Shown in pieces: positions 1-6,808 of a DNA stretch of 9,094 nt. The notes beneath the pieces were generated by a model that saw nothing but the letters and a program-made list of their open reading frames with translations, was not told the origin of the DNA and ran no database searches. Position numbers and translations under genes: made by a program. The stretch comes from Desulfobacteraceae bacterium (GTDB taxonomy: Bacteria; Desulfobacterota; Desulfobacteria; Desulfobacterales; ETH-SRB1). The first letter of the stretch is position 1, and every line of letters begins with the position of its first letter. The stretch spans positions 1 through 9,094 of the forward strand of contig DAOWEW010000185.1 in the NCBI GenBank assembly GCA_030638305.1. The letters are read 5' to 3'.

Positions 1-46
1 ATTTTTCGCTCATGCTGTACAAGAAAGTAACTTTATTTTTTCGGGG

Positions 47-134
47 TCATCAATGTCCTGGCATATAACAATTACTTGTATAGTTTTTTATCCACGATGT
101 CTTGGCAATAAAAAGTGTCCACGATGTCTTGGCA
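47..134. repeat. Direct repeats, possible mobile-element end
   Basis: The 17-mer tccacgatgtcttggca occurs perfectly at 91-107 and 118-134, 27 bp apart. A degenerate copy (13 of 17 matches) lies at 47-63. Spaced short repeats of this size, each starting near TGT and ending in CA, are typical of transposase-binding repeats at the ends of some insertion sequences, IS21-like ones in particular. No transposase gene is visible in the window, so the assignment is inference; the element body would lie left of position 1. The repeats end 50 bp before the ATPase start codon and could instead be operator sites for that gene. Confidence 0.5.
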
Positions 135-140
135 GTTATT

Positions 141-168
141 AGCTAATGGCTAACAGCTAATCGCTCAA
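141..168. repeat. Heptamer tandem repeat (agctaat-like)
   Basis: Four successive 7-bp units, agctaat, ggctaac, agctaat and cgctcaa, lie between the left-edge repeats and the ATPase ribosome binding site. The first three differ at only two positions per unit and the fourth is degenerate. The unit also gives an inverted repeat (ttagct/agctaa). It could be a slippage-generated microsatellite in the ATPase leader; no function is evident. Confidence 0.5.
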
Positions 169-183
169 CTTATAGAGGTAAAT

Positions 184-1593
184 ATGTTTATTGGAAGAAA
201 AGAAGAGCTGCAGCATCTGCAACGTATTATTAAATCGAATAAATCGTTGATTGGCATTGTATATGGCAGACGACGGATCGGGAAGAGCGAGCTTATAAAA
301 AAAGCATTTGAAAAAGAACGGGTATTGATTTTTGAGGGCATTGAAGGCAGATCAAAGCAGGATCAGATAGATAATTTTATTTTTCAGTTGCATCATCAGT
401 CCAATAAAAGAATAAAAGACGAAAAAGTAAAAACATGGCGTGAAGCGTTCATGTATCTTTATGAAGAAATGGAGTGTAATCCGGGACATATAGTTTTTGA
501 TGAGTTCCAATGGATGGCCAACTATCGCAAAGAGATTGTGGCGGACCTGAAAATGGTATGGGAGCTATATATTTCAAAAATAAAAGGAACAACACTTATC
601 CTTTGCGGTTCCATAGCTTCATTTATGATAAACAGCGTATTGAAGTCCAGTGCGTTATTTGGAAGAACTGATCTGGTTATACATCTAAAAGGGTTTCTGC
701 TTCCGGACACTCGAAAAATGTTAACAGGCAAGGGTGACCTTGAAATAATTGAATCGCAGATGATTCTGGGCGGTGTCCCGAAATATCTGGATATTATAAG
801 GGAAAAGACTTCCCTGTATGCCGGATTGGAGGAGCTTGCTTTTTCAGAAACAGGATATCTGACTGATGAATATAACCGGATCTTCACAAGTCATTTTGGG
901 AAAAAGCCTGAATATGAAAGAATTGTCAGGGCGCTTGCAAAATATCCTTACGGTCTGTTTCGCAGACAGATTTCGGAAAAAGCCGGAGTCGATCTGGGAG
1001 GAGGCTTGACAAAACATCTGTATAACCTGGAATCAGCGGGCTTTATTTCATCGTGTACGCCATTTCATAAGGGGTATAATTCTCGTCTGTTGAAATACAG
1101 GCTTTCAGATGCTTATCTGCGCTTTTACTTTTCATTTATTGAATCAAATCTAAAAAAAATCAGATCTAACATCTATAAAAGGCTTTTCAGCCGGATTGTT
1201 CAGACCGGTTCATTTAATGCATGGATGGGACGGGCTTTTGAGTATCTATGCATGGAGCATGCTGGTAAAATATGCAGCATTTTGGGCTTTTCAGGGATTG
1301 AGTTTTCTTTTGGGCCATATTTTGAATCCGCTGGAAAAAATAAATCCGGAGTTCAGGTAGATCTTCTTTTTGACAGAAAGGACAATATAATAACATTATG
1401 TGAAATGAAATATTCATTAACTCCTGTTGGTATGGGTATTATTAAAGATGTAGAAAGAAAAGCAGAAATCCTGAAAAGCAAATTCAAAAAGAAAACAATT
1501 CAGAAAGTTTTAATTTCGCGCAGCAGCCCCACAAAAGATCTTGCCGCATCCGGTTATTTTTATCGGATAATAAAACCCGAGGAATTATATTAA
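184..1593 (+). CDS. Archaeal-type AAA ATPase with DUF234 / nuclease-like C-terminus
   Basis: This 469-residue protein has the architecture of the archaeal-type ATPase family (PF01637) followed by a DUF234-type C-terminus. The N-terminus carries the family signature MFIGRKEEL, Walker A GRRRIGKS at residues 28-35, Walker B IVFDE at 103-107 and a sensor-like LILCGS at 138-143. A winged-helix-like region follows at about 240-330. The C-terminal part has a PD-(D/E)XK-like pattern: E353 in GRAFE, D393 in GVQVD, and E407-M-K409. Length is normal for the family. The ATG at 184 is preceded by GAGGT at 175-179. Function in this family is poorly defined; many genomes carry several near-copies, and a nucleic-acid or mobile-element role is plausible. 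It is the only plus-strand gene here, stands alone, and sits beside a putative mobile-element end. No cleavage activity can be claimed from sequence. Confidence 0.9.
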   Translation: MFIGRKEELQHLQRIIKSNKSLIGIVYGRRRIGKSELIKKAFEKERVLIFEGIEGRSKQDQIDNFIFQLHHQSNKRIKDEKVKTWREAFMYLYEEMECNPGHIVFDEFQWMANYRKEIVADLKMVWELYISKIKGTTLILCGSIASFMINSVLKSSALFGRTDLVIHLKGFLLPDTRKMLTGKGDLEIIESQMILGGVPKYLDIIREKTSLYAGLEELAFSETGYLTDEYNRIFTSHFGKKPEYERIVRALAKYPYGLFRRQISEKAGVDLGGGLTKHLYNLESAGFISSCTPFHKGYNSRLLKYRLSDAYLRFYFSFIESNLKKIRSNIYKRLFSRIVQTGSFNAWMGRAFEYLCMEHAGKICSILGFSGIEFSFGPYFESAGKNKSGVQVDLLFDRKDNIITLCEMKYSLTPVGMGIIKDVERKAEILKSKFKKKTIQKVLISRSSPTKDLAASGYFYRIIKPEELY

Positions 1594-1641
1594 TTTTCAT
1601 GGGATTGCCCTGAGCGTTCCCCATACCCGGAGGCAATGGCA

Positions 1642-1745
1642 TTCGCTTAAGCAAAAAATGGCATTTTAAAGGCTGCATATTGTATAGTGCAATGAAGGTG
1701 TGCACAATATATAGAGAATTTTATACCCAAAATGCCTTAAGCGAA
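1642..1745. repeat. MITE-like inverted-repeat unit
   Basis: The perfect 10-mer ttcgcttaag (1642-1651) recurs inverted at 1736-1745 as cttaagcgaa. If an 8-bp insertion is allowed, the arms extend inward through gcatttt. The interior holds a second palindrome: atattgt (1677-1683) pairs with acaatat (1704-1710), and gtgca (1687-1691) with tgcac (1701-1705). A unit of about 104 bp with nested palindromes and no coding capacity fits a miniature transposable element or a transposon relic. I did not identify target-site duplications. The rest of 1594-1767 shows nothing I can assign. Confidence 0.4.
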
Positions 1746-1767
1746 ATAAATATTCTGTAATATCAAC

Positions 1768-1989
1768 TCAGAAATAGAAGATGCTGAATATCACTACGGA
1801 TAAACTCGTGCCTGCTGCTATAGTGTCATAGGATGTAAAATTAATATCCCGATAGAATGTTCTCTTTTCAAAAGGTCGAAAGGCCCTGGTTTCCAGAGAA
1901 AGAGCAAGCTCTCTGGCAGTGCGAAGAGTGATTATCAAGAGAGAGCTCAAGAGGGTGGTAATTCCTTTAACCCGACTTTCGCGCTTTTC
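1768..1989 (-). pseudogene. ECF transporter T component (EcfT/CbiQ-type), C-terminal remnant
   Basis: The minus-strand frame from 1989 down to the stop at 1768-1770 encodes about 73 residues. They include RTARELALSLETRAF followed by a KRTFYRD segment, which matches the conserved C-terminal coupling region of energy-coupling-factor transmembrane proteins (an Arg-Ala-Glu-Leu-Ala helix ending in E-x-R-x-F/Y). A hydrophobic stretch near the C-terminus fits the last membrane helix. EcfT/CbiQ proteins are normally about 220-270 residues, so only the last third remains. The frame opens just after a TGA at 1990-1992 and has no ATG; the only available start is a TTG at 1948-1950 without a convincing ribosome binding site. 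No S component or ABC ATPase is visible. I infer the dead end of a former cobalt/nickel-type ECF transporter operon that continued from the DUF4198 gene upstream. Confidence 0.7.
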
Positions 1990-2028
1990 TCAAGCTAATT
2001 TTTTTCTTAAAGTTGTAATTTGCAACAA

Positions 2029-2083
2029 TATCAATTAGTTGTAGAATTTCGGTGGTTTTGCTGAAAAACATAACTAATTGATA
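2029..2083. repeat. 12-bp perfect inverted repeat
   Basis: tatcaattagtt (2029-2040) is repeated inverted as aactaattgata (2072-2083), with a 31-bp interior. The match is 14 of 16 when extended by two bases on each side. It lies in non-coding sequence between the EcfT remnant and the DUF4198 pseudogene. It could be a relic of a small mobile element or a stem-loop; it has no terminator-type U tract on either strand. Confidence 0.5.
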
Positions 2084-2091
2084 ATGAAGCT

Positions 2092-2112
2092 CCCCGCCGC
2101 AAGCGGACGGGG
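2092..2112. repeat. GC-rich REP-like hairpin
   Basis: ccccg (2092-2096) plus ccgc (2097-2100) pair with gcgg (2103-2106) and cgggg (2108-2112), with one bulged A at 2107 and a tight loop. This G+C-rich stem stands out in A+T-rich surroundings and resembles dispersed extragenic palindromes. A weaker 7-bp pair, gtatcaa (2112-2118) and ttgatac (2138-2144), adjoins it. Neither strand has a clean downstream T run, so an intrinsic terminator is possible but not the better reading. Confidence 0.5.
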
Positions 2113-2160
2113 TATCAAAAAATCATAATCAAATGCCTTGATACTTTCATAACTAAGTCC

Positions 2161-2739
2161 TCACTTCACCTCAAAAGTCATAATAGCAGCATACTGGCCG
2201 ACATCGCACTATGATTGATCTTCATAATGCTCTTTGTGAGGCACCTTGACCCACCAGATACCAGGATTTGTGATACGAATCATGGCAATGCCCTTATGAT
2301 CAGTTTTGGTAGTATAAGCGTAGTCTTCCCTTGTTGAAAATCCGATATAGGTGGTATATACAAATTCACCTTTAAGCGGTTCGCCTTTGAATAGCACCTT
2401 AACAGGAAGATATTCGCCTGACTTAAGCAGACATGGATCCTTTTGCGGCACCATCTCAATTGTCTGATCCAATACGGTTTTGTAAGCATTTCCACCCGGT
2501 TCTCCGGCATGAAAAATCGCTTTAGCAAAAAACTCAATATAACGACAGGTTATGGCATCCGGAAGGTCTTTCTTGCTTTGCATTTTCCACCCCTTAAGGG
2601 TCGTACTTTTGAAAATTGGCTTCATCACAACGCTTGCCAGATATGTTCCTTCTAATCGCAGACTCAACGGAATGCCTACTTCATCGAAAAATGATTCAGG
2701 ATCAGGCTTTTTGAGCTCAAATTTTTTCTCGTTTCCCAT
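2161..2739 (-). pseudogene. DUF4198-type exported protein, N-terminally truncated, in-frame TAG
   Basis: An open frame from ATG 2739 to a TAG at 2209-2211 gives 176 residues. It includes GTYLASVVMKP, SGEYLPVKVLFKGEPL, FVYTTY and GIWWVKVPHKEHYED, the pattern of DUF4198 proteins associated with nickel/cobalt ECF uptake. The frame continues past the TAG with CDVGQYAAIMTFEVK and stops at TGA 2161-2163. That tail is what family members carry after the YED motif, as I recall them (CD...Y...TFEV), so the TAG looks like a nonsense mutation in a Lys/Glu codon. The front is also lost: there is no signal peptide, none of the N-terminal AHFPW-like segment, and no ribosome binding site before ATG 2739. 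The frame stays open upstream to 2853 inside the next gene but contains no ATG, GTG or TTG. Full-length relatives are roughly 230-280 residues. A short soluble protein from 2209-2739 cannot be excluded. Confidence 0.7.
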
Positions 2740-2792
2740 CGGTTGAGCCAGCCAATAAAAACCGGTGCACGAGCCGGCATGAAAAGTATAAG

Positions 2793-4511
2793 CTATTCTT
2801 CTTTTTCGGTCTTCATTCCATGGCTCAAAAAGTCCCCGACATACATCAGATGTTCAAAGGGAAGTTTCTCATTTCCGACCTTTTCTACGATATTATCAAG
2901 AGTTCCTTGAATGACTCGTTCCTTTTCCTTGAAGCCGGCATAGACGACCAGAGCGATAGGTGTCTCCCGTGGATAATAAGCAGAAAGCTTCGCTGCCAGG
3001 TTTTTTAACTCAGTATTATATGAGGGCATAAAAATCACCATAGTCACTTGGTGACTTGCCACTCTATCCATATCAAAGGCATTCCTTTCTAGCCACTCGG
3101 CAACATCAGGCGTTGTTAGAATAACCGATTTTGTGTTCTTTCCTGATGTAACCTCCTTTTTTAATATTGCACTGGCAGCATTAAAAGAGCTGATACCGGG
3201 TATCACTGTTGGCTTTAAGTCAGCGAATTCTTCCAGTACCCATACCCAGGGACCATAGACAAGAGGATCGCCATGGTCCAGAATCGCAATCTTTTTCCCC
3301 TCTTTGATCGCTTGACGCACTCTAACAATGATCTGACCACGCACCTTTTTGCAAACCAGGAATCTTTCAAGCTCTTTACCTTGAAAATCGGATTCCCTTT
3401 TCCCGTAACCGTACCATATCCAGCCGTACTCAGGCGGGATTATTACTTCCTTGTTGTCAAGAATGTGAGAAAATCTTTCTTTGAGACTATCATGGCAATA
3501 GATTAAATCCGCTTCCTCAACTATTTTCATGGCCCTGATGGTTGCAAGATCCGGATCCCCAGCTCCCATTCCTACCAGGTAAAAGCTTCCTTTTTTTGAT
3601 CCCTTTGGGACATCTTTTTTTGTGCCTGGGGGCTGACTAAAATCTATATTTTTTCCCACAAAAACCAGATACCCTAAGGGAAGCTTCATATCTTTGGTTT
3701 TATCCGGAATAGTTCCGAGGGTTCCTTTTATGACGCATTCCTTTTCTTTGTTGCCGGTATAACAAACAATAGAAACAGGGGTCTGTGGCGAATAATGGAT
3801 GGAAAGTTTGGACACAAGTTTTTTGAGATCAATGCCCATCGTGCAAATAACCATGGTCGCCTGATTGCCGGAAAGCTTCTCAATGGTATCCCGTTTTCCA
3901 GGCCGGTCATCCGTTGTTATAATGATTGATTTGCATGTGTCGCTGTAAGAGATATCCTTCTTGAGGACAGCATTAGCGGCACTGAAGGAACTTATGCCCG
4001 GAACCACCACCGGATCAAGATCCTGAAATTCCTCAAGACACCAGATCCACCGTCCATAAATGAGGGGGTCGCCGCAGGCCAGGACAGCCACGGTCTTTCC
4101 CTGTTTTATTGCTGCACGCACTTTAGTGATCAATTGACCGCGAGCCTTTTCACTTTCGCGAAATTTCTCAAGTTCGTAGCCTTGATAGTTATTTTCTTGT
4201 TTTCCATAACCATGCCATATAGGCATAGTCGCCGGGACAACTATGGCTTCCTTGTCCATTAGGGCGAAAGTAAGCTTTTCTTCAAGGGGCCGTGAACAAA
4301 TAATCAAATCCGCTTCCTGTACTATTTTCATAGCCCTTACAGTCGCAAAATCCGGGTCCCCTGGGCCCATGCCCACCAGGTAAAAGCTTCCCTTGCCTTT
4401 TATTGCAAATTCAGGCTCGGCCTGAGCCCAAACATGAATCGAAATGAACAAAAATGAAATTATCAACACTAATCCAGGCCAGCGACATATAATTCTTCTC
4501 TTATTGCACAT
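2793..4511 (-). CDS. Exported protein with two tandem tetrapyrrole-methylase domains
   Basis: The product has 572 residues from ATG 4511, chosen because aaggaagg lies 8 bases upstream; the TTG two codons earlier is a poorer start. Residues 1-31 form a Sec signal peptide: KRR/R n-region, hydrophobic core about 14-25, and AQA before the likely cleavage at 31/32. Two copies of a tetrapyrrole (corrin/porphyrin) methylase fold (PF00590) follow, at about 41-286 and 307-565. Each keeps the SAM-fold glycine motif (VGMGPGD 46-52; VGMGAGD from about 313), a GDPLxYG motif (about 147-153 and 414-420) and VPGISSF/IPGISSF (about 170-176 and 437-443). The halves also share WxGYGK, RGQ and WxWxLEEF. Family enzymes methylate tetrapyrroles in the cytoplasm using SAM; an exported tandem form would lack SAM and may instead bind a tetrapyrrole. 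It lies 89 bp downstream of the receptor gene, same strand, probably one operon. Confidence 0.9.
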   Translation of the reverse strand: MCNKRRIICRWPGLVLIISFLFISIHVWAQAEPEFAIKGKGSFYLVGMGPGDPDFATVRAMKIVQEADLIICSRPLEEKLTFALMDKEAIVVPATMPIWHGYGKQENNYQGYELEKFRESEKARGQLITKVRAAIKQGKTVAVLACGDPLIYGRWIWCLEEFQDLDPVVVPGISSFSAANAVLKKDISYSDTCKSIIITTDDRPGKRDTIEKLSGNQATMVICTMGIDLKKLVSKLSIHYSPQTPVSIVCYTGNKEKECVIKGTLGTIPDKTKDMKLPLGYLVFVGKNIDFSQPPGTKKDVPKGSKKGSFYLVGMGAGDPDLATIRAMKIVEEADLIYCHDSLKERFSHILDNKEVIIPPEYGWIWYGYGKRESDFQGKELERFLVCKKVRGQIIVRVRQAIKEGKKIAILDHGDPLVYGPWVWVLEEFADLKPTVIPGISSFNAASAILKKEVTSGKNTKSVILTTPDVAEWLERNAFDMDRVASHQVTMVIFMPSYNTELKNLAAKLSAYYPRETPIALVVYAGFKEKERVIQGTLDNIVEKVGNEKLPFEHLMYVGDFLSHGMKTEKEE

Positions 4512-4555
4512 AATCAAAACCTTCCTTTTTCTGCGATAACTTGATACTACTCAGC

Positions 4556-4572
4556 CACGAATGAGCACGAAT
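4556..4572. repeat. cacgaat short direct repeat between receptor and methylase genes
   Basis: The 7-mer cacgaat occurs at 4556-4562 and 4566-4572, followed by a degenerate cacaaat at 4576-4582. This 10-bp-periodic motif fills the middle of the 89-bp gap between the two genes. Similar cacgaat runs occur as dispersed intergenic repeats in other bacteria as far as I recall. No promoter or terminator is clear in the gap. Confidence 0.4.
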
Positions 4573-4600
4573 TTACACAAATAAGGCGCACATCAATCCG

Positions 4601-6688
4601 TTAGAATATATAGCTCACATTAATTCCAAAGGTCCTTTCAGGCGCCGGAATTTTGTATTGTTCTTCGTAGTCTTCGTCAAATAGATTTCTCACATAACCC
4701 TTAAGTTTCAGTTTTTTGCTCAAAAAACACTGCTCAACACCCAAATCCATGGTGACAAAGCTATCAACCTCCTGGTTTTTGCTCGTTTTTCTTTCATCAA
4801 CATATCTCAACGTTGTTATAAAGGTCGTATCTTCCCATGGTGACCAGTCAAGACCCAAGATAGCCTTGTGTCTTGGAAGCTGATAGTGATCATTACAGAC
4901 TTCTTCATCCGGAACTTGCATATCTCCCAATTCAGAGTCCTGGTAGGTGTAATTGATATACCCGCTGAGCTGTTCAAAGACTTGAAAGTTCAGTTCCGCT
5001 TCTATCCCCTGAAGTATCAGATAATCTGCATTAAAAACGCAATCTTCAATCTTTCCCGCAAAAAGAAGGGGGAAGGGATCACGATTAAAGACGACATAGT
5101 TATTTATGTCGTAATAGTAATAAGTTAATCTTATGCTGTTGTTTTCACCCAGATCCTGCAAGATCCCACTCTCGTATTCCATGGCTGTCTCAGGCTCTAT
5201 ATAAAGTCCGGTCGGAGCTCCCATCCAGGAAATTTCCATTCCGGTCGGGAGTCGATAGGCTTTACTGATATGGACAAACCCTGTCGTGCCGGGCAGAAAT
5301 TCATACGTGAATCTTGATTTTGGGGACCACTCCTCAATATCTTTGCTGAAATCATCATAGCCTGGAAAATTTACATCGACATCTAACTCTACACGGTCAT
5401 ACCGCAATCCAAAAGTAAAATTGAGCTTATCGTTAATCTGCCATAAATCTTCGACATAGCCCGCTTTGTGGTCAATCATCTTGGATTTGGGAGCGTGCCA
5501 TTCCATCGCCAACATAACGGAATTATATCCCATTTCATATTCCCGGCCTTCGATCCCAATGGTTATCCGATGGTTATCAAATAATGTGAACCTGTCATTG
5601 ATAATCCACCCCCAGTCAGCATAGGTCATGTCATATGTGAATTCATAAAAACCGTCATTCGTGCTATGATCATACGATCTATGATCCCAGTACTCCCTGG
5701 ATTTATAAAGATGGAATTTCCAGTCGCCAACGGGTGTGAGTTGTTCAAAAATCAGATCAAAATACTCTGTTTCTTTGTCGTTGAAGCCGCCACTGCCCAA
5801 GTAATTTGGAAACCATCCAAGCGCTTCCGCGGGCACAACCGAATATGACGAATCGTAAAGATGTCCTGCATAAGGATCATCAGGATCATTGACGGAAAAA
5901 GGGCTTTTATCCTGGAAACTTCCTTTATAGCCAAGGGTTAACCGGCCTTCAAATGGGAAGAGGTAGGAAACGCGACCGGTGATGTCGTAGATCTCGTAAT
6001 CGCTGTTTCTGAGATAGCCGTCAGAGGTTCGGTAACCGCCACCTAACGAGTATCCCAGGGCGTTTGCATTCCCTGCGACATTAAGCGCATAGTATTGTGT
6101 ATCATACGCAGAATAATCAGCCATAACCTTCACTTCAGGCTTCATGTCTTTTCTTGTTCCGCCCTTTTTAGTCACAATATTAATGGTTCCGCCAATGGCT
6201 CCACCATAAATGGCCGAATGGGCACCCCGCACGACTTCCACCCTTTCCACGTTTTCAATGGTCAGAGAATTCCAGTCCACCATTCTGTCTCCGGTTCCGC
6301 CGGCATTTCTGACAGGTCTTCCGTCAATGCGGACCAGGATCCTTCTGGCGCCCATTCCTCTTATCTTTACAACATCCTTATCATCAGAAAGTGCAGGATC
6401 GCCCCTTTGGATGTCAACTCCGGGGATACTTTCTAAAATATCCTGAACGGTTTGCGGGCTTTTGGAACTTTTATAGGTATCAATAACAATCGAGGTGGCG
6501 GTAGGATCAATGGCAATTCCTCTGGCCCCTTCCTCCTCATGCGCTGTTACAACAATCTTGCCAAGATTGTGTATGGTCTCTAATTCGCCTACATCCTGTT
6601 CGTTTGACTCTAATGCCCAGGTTGTCTGGAATAAAACAAGGCTCAGAATCCCTAAAATCATAATAACTAACCTAAAGCTGTTCATCAT
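4601..6688 (-). CDS. TonB-dependent outer-membrane receptor
   Basis: The product has 695 residues from the first of two adjacent ATGs at 6688, with GGGAG 9 bases upstream; an upstream in-frame start at 6724 would put a charged stretch before the signal peptide. Residues 1-25 are a signal peptide ending TWA. A TonB-box-like IVVTA lies at 45-49. The plug domain follows (PGVDIQRG, VVKIRGMGARRILVRIDGRP, VERVEVVRGAHSAIYGG, GTINIVTKKGG). The rest is a beta-barrel rich in alternating aromatic residues, ending YIF with the terminal Phe expected for barrel insertion. Such receptors import siderophores, cobalamin, haem or other metal chelates using TonB-ExbBD energy. The barrel does not reveal the ligand to me, but the downstream exported tetrapyrrole-methylase protein suggests a tetrapyrrole or metal complex. 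Regulation is probably by the adjacent AraC protein through repeats at 6809-6843. Confidence 0.95.
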   Translation of the reverse strand: MMNSFRLVIMILGILSLVLFQTTWALESNEQDVGELETIHNLGKIVVTAHEEEGARGIAIDPTATSIVIDTYKSSKSPQTVQDILESIPGVDIQRGDPALSDDKDVVKIRGMGARRILVRIDGRPVRNAGGTGDRMVDWNSLTIENVERVEVVRGAHSAIYGGAIGGTINIVTKKGGTRKDMKPEVKVMADYSAYDTQYYALNVAGNANALGYSLGGGYRTSDGYLRNSDYEIYDITGRVSYLFPFEGRLTLGYKGSFQDKSPFSVNDPDDPYAGHLYDSSYSVVPAEALGWFPNYLGSGGFNDKETEYFDLIFEQLTPVGDWKFHLYKSREYWDHRSYDHSTNDGFYEFTYDMTYADWGWIINDRFTLFDNHRITIGIEGREYEMGYNSVMLAMEWHAPKSKMIDHKAGYVEDLWQINDKLNFTFGLRYDRVELDVDVNFPGYDDFSKDIEEWSPKSRFTYEFLPGTTGFVHISKAYRLPTGMEISWMGAPTGLYIEPETAMEYESGILQDLGENNSIRLTYYYYDINNYVVFNRDPFPLLFAGKIEDCVFNADYLILQGIEAELNFQVFEQLSGYINYTYQDSELGDMQVPDEEVCNDHYQLPRHKAILGLDWSPWEDTTFITTLRYVDERKTSKNQEVDSFVTMDLGVEQCFLSKKLKLKGYVRNLFDEDYEEQYKIPAPERTFGINVSYIF

Positions 6689-6736
6689 TATTATTTTCTC
6701 CCTTTGTAATCTGTTTTTACACAACCAAGAGTGTGT

Positions 6737-6787
6737 GGATCATAAGATCCTTATTTTTGTCCTTCTTTGGCAATTCAAGTACCAAAG
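6737..6787 (-). other. Two small inverted repeats in the receptor leader
   Basis: ggatc-ataa-gatcc (6737-6750) and ctttgg-N11-ccaaag (6765-6787) are perfect short inverted repeats between the putative promoter and the receptor start codon. Both stems are short (5 and 6 bp), so they may be chance or weak RNA structure. I looked for conserved cobalamin-riboswitch box elements and did not see them. Confidence 0.3.
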
Positions 6788-6808
6788 CATATATTTTGAA
6801 ATAAATCT

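Noticed and set aside
1484..1705. Minus-strand 73-codon frame over the ATPase end
   Set aside because: It is mostly antisense to the ATPase C-terminus and runs into the MITE-like repeat; no family match is evident.
1967..2071. Minus-strand 34-codon frame starting MFFSKTTEILQLIDIV
   Set aside because: It has no ribosome binding site, overlaps the EcfT remnant and an inverted repeat, and shows no family resemblance I recognise.
5666..5934. Short frames on both strands inside the receptor gene
   Set aside because: They are antisense or off-frame shadows of the beta-barrel coding sequence without ribosome binding sites.
6689..6724. Receptor start at 6724
   Set aside because: It would place 12 charged residues before a normal signal peptide; the ATG at 6688 has a good ribosome binding site at correct spacing.
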